A DNA stretch of 15,223 nucleotides from Saprospirales bacterium (GTDB taxonomy: Bacteria; Bacteroidota; Bacteroidia; Chitinophagales; Saprospiraceae): contig DLXL01000520.1 in the NCBI GenBank assembly GCA_003448025.1, forward strand, positions 4,826-20,048, in the 5' to 3' direction. Every line of letters begins with the position of its first letter. Within the stretch, counting starts at the first letter, position 1. Positions 7,629 to 15,163 of this stretch are shown in pieces. The position numbers were made by a program, and so were the translations under genes. The notes beneath the pieces were generated by a model that was not told where the DNA came from, searched no databases, and saw only the letters and a program-made list of their open reading frames with translations.

Positions 7629-7665
7629 CGGGATTTTTCAGGAGTTGTCTTCTAACCGTTATGAC
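7610..7665 (+). promoter_or_regulatory. Candidate -1 frameshift site: A_AAA_AAG heptamer plus stem-loop at the RDD/M48 junction
   Basis: Bases 7610-7616 are A AAA AAG in the register of the RDD gene, the same heptamer used for -1 slippage in E. coli dnaX. Four bases later GTCA-g-TAACGG (7621-7631, one bulged G) can pair with CCGTTA-TGAC (7656-7665), giving a 10-bp stem over a 24-base loop. The RDD stop (7626-7628) and the M48 ATG (7661-7663) both lie in the stem. The -1 frame is open from 7583 through the whole M48 gene. Slippage would give a fused protein of about 502 residues. A sequence error in the A9 run would look the same. Confidence 0.4.
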
Positions 7666-8440
7666 TATTTTTTTTACTATAAGTTTATTGGGAGTAGGGA
7701 CATTATATTTCTTCACAGATGGTATTCCCGCGATTTCAGACTTCATAGTCAACCAACTTCCAAAAGATATTGATAGAGAGCTTGGTAAAGCTGTCAAAGT
7801 TGAGGTTTTGAATAAGTATCGACTTGATGATGAAAAAACAGAAATAGCCAATGAGTTTTTTAGTGAGCTAAATATAGACAACAAAACAAAGGTTTACGTA
7901 ATTAAGGCAAGTGAGTTCAATGCCTTTGCTACACCCGGAAACTATATCTTTTTGTTTGACAAGGTTTTTGAAAACATAAAGTCTTACCCAGAACTTTCAG
8001 CATTGTTGGCACATGAGTATGCGCATATACAAAATAGGCATGGTATCAGGAGACTTGCTCATGAACTTTCAAGAGATTTATTGACCGCTTTCATTTGGGA
8101 TGATGATAAAGGTGTTGGAAAATTAGTAAAAAATGCAAATTTGATCCTGACACTTGGCAATTCAAGAGAATTTGAAACACAAGCAGATATCCAGGCGTTT
8201 CAACTTCTAAGAGATAAAAAAATTGATTCTAAAGGGCTTGTTGACTTGTTCAAGCTTATGGAAAAAATCGAAAGAAAAAATAGCAATAAAACTCCCTCAT
8301 ATTTAAGCACACATCCTGACGCTGAAGAACGACTTGATTTGATTCAAGATAGTATAAAAGAAAGTCCATATGACCATGATCATTTTGAGAAGTTAGAAGA
8401 GATATTTCAAAGACTGAACTACAAAGTGGATTTCAAATAA
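7661..8440 (+). CDS. M48-family membrane-anchored zinc metallopeptidase
   Basis: The protein is 259 residues. It has an N-terminal hydrophobic segment (about 2-18), then a soluble protease domain with zinc site H118-E-Y-A-H122. A glutamate-bearing EFETQAD block follows (170-176; E172 is the likely third ligand), and the STHPDAEER block (216-224) is characteristic of BepA/Oma1-like M48 proteins. The family cleaves damaged or misassembled membrane or envelope proteins. The gene starts 32 bases after the GYF-RDD stop and is presumably co-transcribed with it. An AGGAG lies 16 bases before the ATG, too far to be an ordinary ribosome-binding site. The frame is open upstream of the ATG back to 7583, and the added residues (GFFRSCLLTV) extend the membrane segment plausibly, so the protein may be produced as a fusion to the RDD protein. 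The low G+C matches the RDD gene but not the flanking operons. Confidence 0.85.
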   Translation: MTIFFTISLLGVGTLYFFTDGIPAISDFIVNQLPKDIDRELGKAVKVEVLNKYRLDDEKTEIANEFFSELNIDNKTKVYVIKASEFNAFATPGNYIFLFDKVFENIKSYPELSALLAHEYAHIQNRHGIRRLAHELSRDLLTAFIWDDDKGVGKLVKNANLILTLGNSREFETQADIQAFQLLRDKKIDSKGLVDLFKLMEKIERKNSNKTPSYLSTHPDAEERLDLIQDSIKESPYDHDHFEKLEEIFQRLNYKVDFK

Positions 8441-8777
8441 CTCCGCCATCAATGCACTACTTTTCATAGCCGACTAAGCGCGGCCACCCAAGCAGTGCTC
8501 ACGTTCGGTGCAAGAAAAGGAGGGGGTGATTGACAATTGCTTCAAATTGCTAAGAAAGAAATTCAAACTCAAAGGCATATTAATCATAGACCAAGCAACA
8601 CTGAAAAACAAAATGCTCTACCTGTGCTAGCATAAAAGAATGGCTCCAATGATCAGGAATTTGTAGGCAAACATCAAAGTTCGGCGCTTGAGCGTGAGTA
8701 AAAAAGGGAGAGAGAACCTCAAGCATGGTAAAATCCGGTTTTTACCTCGCGCATACCGAGGTGCCTGAAAAAGAATG
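8441..8777. other. Intergenic region between convergent M48 and STAND genes
   Basis: No convincing gene is seen. A plus-strand open stretch of about 50 codons (8478 to about 8630) lacks an ATG and matches nothing I know. Near the 3' end of the minus-strand gene two overlapping hairpins occur: GGTAAAA 8727-8733 with TTTTACC 8740-8746 (7 bp), and ACCTCG 8744-8749 with CGAGGT 8757-8762 (6 bp). Neither has a proper T-run on either strand. They may serve as a weak terminator for the STAND gene. Confidence 0.3.
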
Positions 8778-11069
8778 TCAGGGTTTGGACTGGGAGATTT
8801 CATCTTCCAACAACGATATAGATTGCTGTACGATAGCCACATATGGGTGTTGCGTTCCAAACACCCGCAAATTAATATCTAACGCTTTTTGAAAATAAGT
8901 TTTTGCGGCGAGGTAATCGCCTATTGTTTTACTAATGTAGGCGAGGCCATGATAACATCGGGCGACATTTGGATGCCCTTCCCCGAAATTTTTTAATTCA
9001 CTAGCTAAAGCCAATTCTAAAAGTTCGCGGGCTTTTTCGGGTTCTCTCAGGTCAATATAAGCGTTAGCCAGGTTGTTTCGTTTGGCAGCGACTTCCGGAT
9101 GCTCTTCACCGAAATTTTTCAAATCGCTGGCCAAAGCCAGTTGCAAAAGGTCGCGCGATTTTTCAGGTTCGTGTAGGTAGCGATAGATATGAGCTAGGAA
9201 GGAGCGGCCGGTGGCAACAGTGGGGTGCCACTCTCCAAAATTTTTCAGATCACTGGCCAAAGCCAACTCTAACAACTCGCGGGCTTTTTCATGCTGACCC
9301 AGATCGCTATAAATGTTGGCCATATTAGCTTGGTAACGGGCTATGGATGGATGCAGTGCCCCTAAATTTTTCAGGTCGCTCGCCAGCGCTAATTCTAAAA
9401 GTTTAAGCGCCTTTTCATGCTCACCTATCTCATTATAGAAATTGGCAAGATTGGCGCGGGAACGTGCCACGGTAGGATGGAGTTCTCCAAAATTTTTCAA
9501 ATCACTGGCCAAAGCCAACTCTAAAAGTTCGCCAACCTTTTCATAATTGCCCATATTCCTGTAAATATTTGCGAGGTGACCTCTATGTATAGCAATCCTT
9601 GGGTCATGCTCCCCAAAAATTTTCAGATCAGTGGCTAAGGCCAAGACCGCGAGTTCGTGTGCTTTTGGGTATTCACCTAGTTTGACGTAAACGGAGGCTA
9701 AGTTGGCGCGACAACGCGAAACGTCTGCATGATCTTCCCCATGGATAGCCAAATCAATGGCTAGGGCTTTTTGGAAAAATTCAGCCCCTTTTTGATACAG
9801 ACCCATATAGGAAAGAATTATGGCCGTATTATTCAGTAATACAGACACTTCTGCCCTGGCTTCTGCCTCTAAAACCAATAAAATGGCCTCCCCATAGGGT
9901 ATAAATGGGAATTTATCTACCGGATTTTCTTTTGCCTCATCAATATTGAGCAAATCGGTCACTTCTTTTACCACCACTGCGCAATTTTCAGCATTAGGTC
10001 GAAGTCGTTCAACCACTACCTCCCGTACCATACGGTGCAAACTCCACGCATGGCCCTCTGCGCTCACCAGGCCATTTTTTTCCAGCAATAAACCCCGGCG
10101 GCGCAGACGCAACAATACTCCGCGCAAGTCAACGACGGCATCCTTCGGAATTTGAAAAAGGGTTTTTAGCAGCTCGATTTTTTGCGGGATACCAGGCAAA
10201 AGAGCGAAATAGCGCAGGTAGGTTTTGTCGTTGTTGCTCAAATGGCCAAGCTCCTCAAATATCTGGACTACAAAACTGTGGATTCGGGCGCGTTTGGTTT
10301 CATCGGGGTTACTGATGCGCCCGGTACCAACTGCAATTTGCAGGTTTTGGTGCCTAATATATTGTTCATGTACAAAAGAAGCGAGTTCGAGCAGGGTGTA
10401 GCCCGCTTCGCGTCCGGCCAAGGCGACCATGTGCAATAACAAGGTATGCAGGTCAAGATCGTGGATTACGGCGATTAAATTGGGGTCTTCAATTGCACCA
10501 GGCGGCGGGGCTGACTCATAATAGAGGCGACAGAACAGGTCGGCCGCATCGGCTTCAGGTAGTTCTTCGATAAAGATACGGACAGTTTGTTCAATTTCGT
10601 GACGTGAAGTGAGCAACAGTGCACATTTCCTGGGATCGAAGTTGGCAAAAAAAGTTGGGAGGTTGTCCGCATCCTCTAAATTGTCGAAAATCAACAAGAT
10701 GCGACCAGGCAGGTTATGCAGGGCATGAAGAACGTGTGCAAAGCCAGCTGCTTCGTCGCCCGTACTCCGGGCTTGCTGCACCTGGGCCGCGATACCGAGG
10801 CTAAGCAGCAGGCGATCATCATTCAACACAGTACTTGCAAGACTACTGTTGACAAAAAAGCAGGCAACGTGTTGATAGGAAGCCTGAGTTGCGGACGCAT
10901 GAGCATAGGCAAGCGCCGTGGTTGTCTTGCCGATGCCCCCGATACCCTGTACTAGAACTGCCCGGCCTTGCGTGGTGAGGGTATGGTGGATGCGGTCAAG
11001 CAGTTCGGTACGGCCGACAAACAATCCCGGGTGGGGTACGGCATTCAGGAAATGAGGGATAGCGGACAT
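8778..11069 (-). CDS. STAND NTPase (NB-ARC type) with eight kinesin-light-chain-like TPRs
   Basis: The protein is 763 residues. A short 18-residue leader runs straight into the NTPase: VGR motif (18-20), Walker A GIGGIGKTT (42-50), Walker B RILLIFDNLED (123-133) and sensor LLLTSRH (151-157). Helical and winged-helix regions follow, with LHRMVREVVVERL (344-356) in the place of the MHD motif. Residues 412-747 are eight uninterrupted 42-residue TPRs of the kinesin-light-chain type (consensus LANIY..LG..EKARELLELALASDLKNFGE.HP.VAR), followed by a 16-residue tail. STAND proteins oligomerise on ligand recognition through their C-terminal repeats and switch on an effector, and several are antiphage defence proteins. 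Here no effector domain precedes the NTPase: an in-frame TGA lies 36 bases upstream (11106-11108), with no intervening start. A -7-like box (TACATTTG on the minus strand) lies 80 bases upstream. The partner is unknown. Confidence 0.85.
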   Translation of the reverse strand: MSAIPHFLNAVPHPGLFVGRTELLDRIHHTLTTQGRAVLVQGIGGIGKTTTALAYAHASATQASYQHVACFFVNSSLASTVLNDDRLLLSLGIAAQVQQARSTGDEAAGFAHVLHALHNLPGRILLIFDNLEDADNLPTFFANFDPRKCALLLTSRHEIEQTVRIFIEELPEADAADLFCRLYYESAPPPGAIEDPNLIAVIHDLDLHTLLLHMVALAGREAGYTLLELASFVHEQYIRHQNLQIAVGTGRISNPDETKRARIHSFVVQIFEELGHLSNNDKTYLRYFALLPGIPQKIELLKTLFQIPKDAVVDLRGVLLRLRRRGLLLEKNGLVSAEGHAWSLHRMVREVVVERLRPNAENCAVVVKEVTDLLNIDEAKENPVDKFPFIPYGEAILLVLEAEARAEVSVLLNNTAIILSYMGLYQKGAEFFQKALAIDLAIHGEDHADVSRCRANLASVYVKLGEYPKAHELAVLALATDLKIFGEHDPRIAIHRGHLANIYRNMGNYEKVGELLELALASDLKNFGELHPTVARSRANLANFYNEIGEHEKALKLLELALASDLKNLGALHPSIARYQANMANIYSDLGQHEKARELLELALASDLKNFGEWHPTVATGRSFLAHIYRYLHEPEKSRDLLQLALASDLKNFGEEHPEVAAKRNNLANAYIDLREPEKARELLELALASELKNFGEGHPNVARCYHGLAYISKTIGDYLAAKTYFQKALDINLRVFGTQHPYVAIVQQSISLLEDEISQSKP
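8829..9836 (-). repeat. Eight tandem 126-bp TPR-coding units
   Basis: The interval is exactly 8 x 126 bp with no spacing. Units 3-7 (residues 496-705) are nearly identical in protein and recognisably repeated in DNA: blocks such as GGCCAAAGCCAACTCTAA and AAATTTTTCA recur once per unit. Units 1, 2 and 8 are more diverged, as expected for an array growing from its centre. This suggests recent expansion by unequal recombination. Confidence 0.85.
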
Positions 11070-11149
11070 TAGGTTTTGATTAAGGTGAAAAGTTGATTCA
11101 TTTGTTCATTCCGTTTAGGCATGGCGCACTTAGCGGTAATGTTGATGGG

Positions 11150-11157
11150 CAAATGTA
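11150..11157 (-). promoter_or_regulatory. Candidate Bacteroidota -7 box for the STAND gene
   Basis: The minus strand reads TACATTTG, a perfect fit to TAnnTTTG, 80 bases before the ATG at 11069. No clear TTG -33 element is seen at the expected spacing. Confidence 0.35.
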
Positions 11158-11526
11158 GTAATACTTTATTTCCACCTCGTTAGGTCTTCCCGCACTAAAG
11201 GCGGGATACCAAAAGTTATAGCAAAAAAAGCGTCGAGGGAAAACCCCCCAATTGACCGTTCAAAAACACCAAAGCCGAAATTAAAGAAAAAGGCTGTATT
11301 TATTTCAGTACTAGATAAATAATAAAGCACCGAACATTGAATGGCGGAATGTTGTGCTAACCACGCCCTCTTCGCTCATGCTCAGGTTAAACCAACCCAC
11401 CACACCGTAAACCCGCCCCTAATATCTCCATCACTAGGCCGAAATTTCATTTTTAATATATTGAAAACCAAAGCCTTATTTAGAATTTTGGCGAAGGTGT
11501 AATAAATGCCGGCAGTGGCTTTTTTG

Positions 11527-11534
11527 TAGGTTTG
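11527..11534 (+). promoter_or_regulatory. Candidate Bacteroidota -7 box for the TonB-dependent receptor
   Basis: TAGGTTTG fits TAnnTTTG and lies 69 bases before ATG 11604. A TTG at 11488-11490 is too far upstream to be a good -33 partner. Confidence 0.35.
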
Positions 11535-11582
11535 GGCTAAATATTAATCCCGTTTAAAACATTCGACCCAAAAACCAGTTTA

Positions 11583-11595
11583 ATACCATTGGTAT
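11583..11595. promoter_or_regulatory. Dyad ATACCA-T-TGGTAT just before the receptor start
   Basis: A perfect 6-bp inverted repeat around one T ends 8 bases before the ATG at 11604. Its position in the leader suits an operator or an RNA element that hides the start, but a chance palindrome of this size is also possible. Confidence 0.3.
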
Positions 11596-11603
11596 ACCCA
11601 AAC

Positions 11604-13850
11604 ATGAGAAAACTAACCTTTGCGCTGCTTTATTTAGCAATGGCCTTGCAGGCCTCTGGCCAAATGCAGGGTATCCGGAGGGTCAGGGTACTTGATGCCC
11701 TGACCCGGGAACCCGTTGTAGCAGCCACGGTGGTGCTCGAAGGATTGCCCGGAGGATATGTGACCGATACGCTGGGCCGTTTTCAATTGCCTGAAAAACT
11801 CCTCGGACAACCCGAAACCGTTCGCATTCAAAGCATAGGATATAATTCCTGGACAGGCGCCCTGAACGATCCTTCCAAAGAGCAGGTAATATGGCTGGAG
11901 CCCTCCGAAACAGCCCTGAATACGGTGGTTGTAACCGCTACGATGAAAGAAGTATCCAAAGATGCTTCGCCCATTCCGGTGGAGGTGTACACTTCCCGGT
12001 TTTTCCAAAAAAATGCTACTGCCAACCTTTTTGAAGCGCTCACCATCATAAACGGCGTTCGCCCTCAGGTGAATTGTAATGTTTGTGGTACCGGCGATAT
12101 CCAAATCAATGGCATGCCTGGCCCTTATACCATGATCACTATCGATGGCATGCCTATTGTAAGCGGCCTGGCTACGGTATACGGTTTGAGTGGCATCCCC
12201 AACGGCATGGTGGAGCGGATTGAAGTGGTGAAAGGCCCTGCCGGCACGCTCTATGGCTCGGAATCGGTAGGTGGCATGATCAACGTGATCACGAAAAACA
12301 CCCTGACGGCGCCTCGGTTGTACGTAGACATGTTTGGAACAAGCATAGGAGAATCAAACCTGGAAACAGCATTGGCGGCTAAGGTTGGAAGGGCTAATAC
12401 TTTATTGGGCGTCAATTATTTCCGATATCAAAACCCACTGGATATCAATGGTGATAATTTCACCGACATGGTACTGCAAAACCGGGTCTCCGTGTTCAAC
12501 AAATGGAATTTCGACAGAAGAAATCATTACCTGGCCTCTGTTGCGGCACGCTATGTACATGAAAACCGCTGGGGTGGGGAAATGGATTGGGAACCCCGTT
12601 GGCGCGGTACTGACAGCATATACGGCGAAAGTATTTATACCAACCGGATGGAAGTGCTGGGACGTTATCAATTGCCACTGGCAAACCGCAGGGTAATGAT
12701 GGATGCCTCCTGGAACCTGCACGATCAAAATTCAGTGTACGGGAATGTGCCTTATCTTGGCAGACAGCAAGTAGCTTTCGGGCAGCTAACCACCGATTTG
12801 CCCCTGGGTAAAAATCACGATGCCTTGTTGGGTGTAGCCCTGCGTCATACCTATTACGATGATAATACACCGGCCACTGCTGCGCCCGATGGTGAAGCGA
12901 ACAACCCTTCCCGGATCTGGCTGCCGGGCATTTTCCTGCAGGATGATTGGGAGATCAATACGCGCAACTGCCTGGTGCTTGGTTTGCGTTACGATTACAA
13001 TTCCGTGCACGGCAATATTCTGACGCCGCGTTTGAGCTGGAAATGGGCAAAAAACGCCCAACATGTTTTGCGATTTACCGCCGGATCAGGCTACCGGATA
13101 GCCAATATTTTTACGGAAGATCATGCAGCCCTGACGGGCGCACGAACCGTTGTCATTACAGAAAACCTCCGACCCGAGCGCTCCTGGAACGGCAATTTGA
13201 ATTACACACGCAAATTCTTTCCCAAACGGGCGGGCTACATTGGCCTGGATGCTTCCCTGTTTTATACCTATTTCAGCAATCAGATACTGCCTGATTTCGA
13301 CACCGATCCAAACCAAATCATTTACGACAATCTGGAAGGGCACGCTGTATCATCAGGAGCATCCGTTAATCTGGATATCAATTTTGTAAACGGGCTGAAG
13401 ATCATCGCCGGCGCCACAGCTATGAATGTGTACCGGGTGGAAAATGGCGAACGGCTGACCCAACTTTATGCCCCACCGTTTTCGGGTACCTGGACGGTTA
13501 CCTACCCTATTACCAAATGGGGTCTGACCCTGGATTATACCGGCAACCTGAACAGCCCGATGCGTCTGCCCATCCTGCCTAACGACTACCGCCCGGAATA
13601 CTCGCCCTGGTTTTCGATACACAATGTGCAGATCACCAAGTCGTTCCAACGGGGCATACAGGTATATCTCGGCGTGAAAAACCTTTTTGGCTTTTTCCCA
13701 AGAGAAGACGTGATCATGCGCGCTTTCGATCCGTTCGACAAGCAGGTGGACATAAATAACCCGAACGGATACACCTTCGACCCTTCCTACAATTACGCAC
13801 CGATACAACGGCAACGGGCACTGGTGGGATTGCGGTGGACGTTGAAGTGA
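11604..13850 (+). CDS. TonB-dependent outer-membrane receptor with N-terminal carboxypeptidase-regulatory-like domain
   Basis: The protein is 748 residues. ATG 11604 gives a signal peptide (MRKLTFALLYLAMALQASGQ); a TTG at 11589 would add five residues and lies across the dyad, so it is not preferred. In order: a CarboxypepD_reg-like domain (about 24-105), a plug domain (about 110-235) with LNTVVVTATMKEVSKDAS and the classical VERIEVVKGPAGTLYGSESV block, then a beta-barrel closing in LVGLRWTLK. The plug contains a CxxC (C158 and C161, in NCNVCGTGD) just before the INGMPGPYTM block. The last residue before the stop is K rather than the common terminal F. Receptors of this fold import siderophores, cobalamin, metals or oligomers with energy from TonB. 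No SusD partner is adjacent, so glycan import is unlikely; a metal or chelate is a guess resting on the CxxC. Confidence 0.88.
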   Translation: MRKLTFALLYLAMALQASGQMQGIRRVRVLDALTREPVVAATVVLEGLPGGYVTDTLGRFQLPEKLLGQPETVRIQSIGYNSWTGALNDPSKEQVIWLEPSETALNTVVVTATMKEVSKDASPIPVEVYTSRFFQKNATANLFEALTIINGVRPQVNCNVCGTGDIQINGMPGPYTMITIDGMPIVSGLATVYGLSGIPNGMVERIEVVKGPAGTLYGSESVGGMINVITKNTLTAPRLYVDMFGTSIGESNLETALAAKVGRANTLLGVNYFRYQNPLDINGDNFTDMVLQNRVSVFNKWNFDRRNHYLASVAARYVHENRWGGEMDWEPRWRGTDSIYGESIYTNRMEVLGRYQLPLANRRVMMDASWNLHDQNSVYGNVPYLGRQQVAFGQLTTDLPLGKNHDALLGVALRHTYYDDNTPATAAPDGEANNPSRIWLPGIFLQDDWEINTRNCLVLGLRYDYNSVHGNILTPRLSWKWAKNAQHVLRFTAGSGYRIANIFTEDHAALTGARTVVITENLRPERSWNGNLNYTRKFFPKRAGYIGLDASLFYTYFSNQILPDFDTDPNQIIYDNLEGHAVSSGASVNLDINFVNGLKIIAGATAMNVYRVENGERLTQLYAPPFSGTWTVTYPITKWGLTLDYTGNLNSPMRLPILPNDYRPEYSPWFSIHNVQITKSFQRGIQVYLGVKNLFGFFPREDVIMRAFDPFDKQVDINNPNGYTFDPSYNYAPIQRQRALVGLRWTLK

Positions 13851-13865
13851 CGAATCCAGCATAAA

Positions 13866-14291
13866 CTAATCTACAATCCCGCCTACTGACTGAAACATAA
13901 ATGCCGTGGAAACGCTATCCTGCCGGATATCAAAACGCAAGTCTTCCAGTTCGGCGCCTATATAGCTCACGCCCTTTTTTTCAAGCAACTGGGCAATCCC
14001 CTGATTTGAGTTTTGCACGTTCAATACCATTATTGCGCAGATGCCATTGCCTTTAATACGGACCTGTATGGAAGGTATATGATTGTTTTCCTGGTAAGCG
14101 TGCATCCAATAGGTCAAAGCAGACCTGTCGATACTTGTCAATTGCTTTACCAATTCGTCTTTATAGGCTTTTTCATCCGGTGAAAACTGATCAAAAACAG
14201 GGTTATGATTGGTACAATCCGGGCTATCGCAGGAGGCCGTTGCCAGGAGGCAACATAACATTGCCAAGGTGAGGGTTCTGTATTTGTGCAT
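13866..14291 (-). CDS. Small lipoprotein of unknown function
   Basis: The protein is 141 residues. It begins with a lipoprotein signal (MHKYRTLTLAMLCCLLATASC) whose lipobox cysteine is C21, followed by DSPDC. The mature part opens with a short Cys/Asn/Pro stretch (DCTNHNPVFDQFSPDEKAYK) and continues as an alternating helix/strand domain ending QSVGGIVD, with blocks IQVRIKGNGICAIMVLNV and VSYIGAELEDLRFDI. I do not recognise a named family. It converges on the TonB receptor (15 bases between stops) and is divergent from the DUF192 lipoprotein. All three are envelope proteins, so a shared role is possible but not shown. Confidence 0.7.
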   Translation of the reverse strand: MHKYRTLTLAMLCCLLATASCDSPDCTNHNPVFDQFSPDEKAYKDELVKQLTSIDRSALTYWMHAYQENNHIPSIQVRIKGNGICAIMVLNVQNSNQGIAQLLEKKGVSYIGAELEDLRFDIRQDSVSTAFMFQSVGGIVD

Positions 14292-14398
14292 AGCTGTAGT
14301 TTAGAACATGCTGGGACAGGAACGATTGAACGTTTGAATTCGTTACCCGGGCTCAACCAAGATTTGTGCACAGGTCCGGTAGTATGAAAAAACGGCCG

Positions 14399-14406
14399 TA
14401 CTTTTG
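14399..14406 (+). promoter_or_regulatory. Bacteroidota -7 box for the DUF192 lipoprotein gene
   Basis: TACTTTTG fits TAnnTTTG exactly and lies 27 bases before ATG 14434. The alternative start TTG at 14404-14406 is part of this box and so would not be transcribed, which supports ATG 14434. A clear -33 TTG at the normal distance is not seen. Confidence 0.5.
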
Positions 14407-14433
14407 TCGCTCAATATCTCTCTTATTTTACCA

Positions 14434-15015
14434 ATGGCTCTTCGCATCTGCCTCCCTTTTTTAGTCATCCTCTTCGGCTTTATGGCCTGCAAATCCGACC
14501 CTCCGCAAAAAACCATAGAAAAGCCCTTATCTGAGGGAGTGCCACCGGTGTCTTCTACTCCTGCGGAAGTACCCGCACCTCCATTCGTTCAGGAGGGCGT
14601 ACTTGAATTCAGGGCGCCAGGCGGAGCCCAATCCAGCCTGCGTGTAGACATTGAAATTGCACACGATGTACAGGAACGTACCCAGGGACTCATGTGGCGC
14701 AAAAAAATGGAAGAAAAACAAGCCATGCTTTTTATCTTCGATTACTGCGAGCCGCAATCCTTCTGGATGCGCAACACCTACATTCCGCTGGACATCATTT
14801 ATGTCAACGACCAGTTTGAGGTGGTCACTGTGTTAAAAAATGTACCGGTACTTAACGACCAACCCCGACCCTCCGGCAAACCAGCCCAATACGTGATCGA
14901 GGTCAATGCAGGCGTATCAGATAAGTTCAAAATTGTACCGGGAACCATAGTAGCCTGGCAGGATTATATATTCAACCGATCCTCCGGCCCATTTAAGGTG
15001 GATGCTTTCAAGTAA
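14434..15015 (+). CDS. DUF192-family lipoprotein
   Basis: The protein is 193 residues from ATG 14434. A short lipoprotein signal ends at C19 (LVILFGFMAC), followed by a Pro/Glu-rich linker (about 20-55) and a DUF192 domain (about 60-178). The family signature is clear: IEIAHDVQERTQGLMWRK, then AMLFIFDYCEPQSFWMRNT and YIPLDIIYVND, then YVIEVNAGVSDKFKIVPG. DUF192 proteins are small beta-barrel-like envelope proteins in bacteria and archaea with no settled biochemical function. The protein should sit on a membrane, anchored through the lipidated cysteine. It is transcribed away from the 141-residue lipoprotein gene, with 142 bases between the two starts. Confidence in the family is high and in any function low. 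Confidence 0.88.
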   Translation: MALRICLPFLVILFGFMACKSDPPQKTIEKPLSEGVPPVSSTPAEVPAPPFVQEGVLEFRAPGGAQSSLRVDIEIAHDVQERTQGLMWRKKMEEKQAMLFIFDYCEPQSFWMRNTYIPLDIIYVNDQFEVVTVLKNVPVLNDQPRPSGKPAQYVIEVNAGVSDKFKIVPGTIVAWQDYIFNRSSGPFKVDAFK

Positions 15016-15031
15016 TCACCCATCAACCCGC

Positions 15032-15067
15032 TGCGGGGGTCGTAAGACCCACGCAGGGTGCAACCCT
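15032..15067 (+). terminator. Twin hairpin after the DUF192 gene
   Basis: TGCGGGGGTC (15032-15041) pairs with GACCCACGCA (15046-15055) across a GTAA tetraloop (10 bp, one mismatch). It is followed at once by AGGGT-GCA-ACCCT (15055-15067). It begins 17 bases after the stop. There is no T-run, so it may terminate poorly or be an intergenic repeat element instead. Confidence 0.4.
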
Positions 15068-15077
15068 ACATAAACCC

Positions 15078-15163
15078 CATAAACAACCCGGAATAACATT
15101 CCGGAATACATAAACCCCAAAAACCTCATAAACAACCCGGAATATAATTCCGGGATACATAAA
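15078..15163. repeat. Pair of 37-bp palindromic direct repeats
   Basis: Copies at 15078-15114 and 15127-15163 differ at 3 of 37 positions, with a 12-base spacer. Each is centred on a short hairpin: CCGGAAT/ATTCCGG in copy 1 and CCCGGAAT/ATTCCGGG in copy 2, with 3-base loops. Copy 1's outer pair is lost and copy 2 is complete, so the palindrome seems to be the conserved feature. Only two copies are seen, so it is not a CRISPR array on this evidence. Confidence 0.7.

Larger units (their letters stand above)
11070..11603. other. Long divergent intergenic region between STAND and TonB-receptor genes
   Basis: There are 534 bases with no supported gene on either strand. It holds candidate -7 boxes for both genes and an inverted repeat at 11188-11206 (TCCCGC, 7-base loop, GCGGGA, extended by GGT/ACC outside). 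This lies 31-49 bases beyond the candidate STAND -7 box, so it could be an operator. The middle (about 11210-11500) is featureless AT-rich sequence with no recognisable remnants. Confidence 0.4.

Noticed and set aside
7640..7644. AGGAG as a Shine-Dalgarno site for the M48 gene
   Set aside because: It is 16 bases from the ATG and inside the loop of the predicted stem, and Bacteroidota seldom rely on such sites.
8478..8633. Plus-strand ~50-codon open stretch (contains VIDNCFKLLRKKFKLKG)
   Set aside because: It has no ATG, no family match that I recognise and no promoter; kept only as a note within the intergenic region.
8627..8860. Minus-strand 77-codon frame with a hydrophobic C-terminus
   Set aside because: Its first third overlaps the end of the STAND gene in another frame, and the rest has no recognisable domain; chance is more likely.
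15078..15163. Start of a CRISPR array
   Set aside because: There are only two units, the spacer is 12 bases, the repeats are imperfect, and no cas gene is visible.
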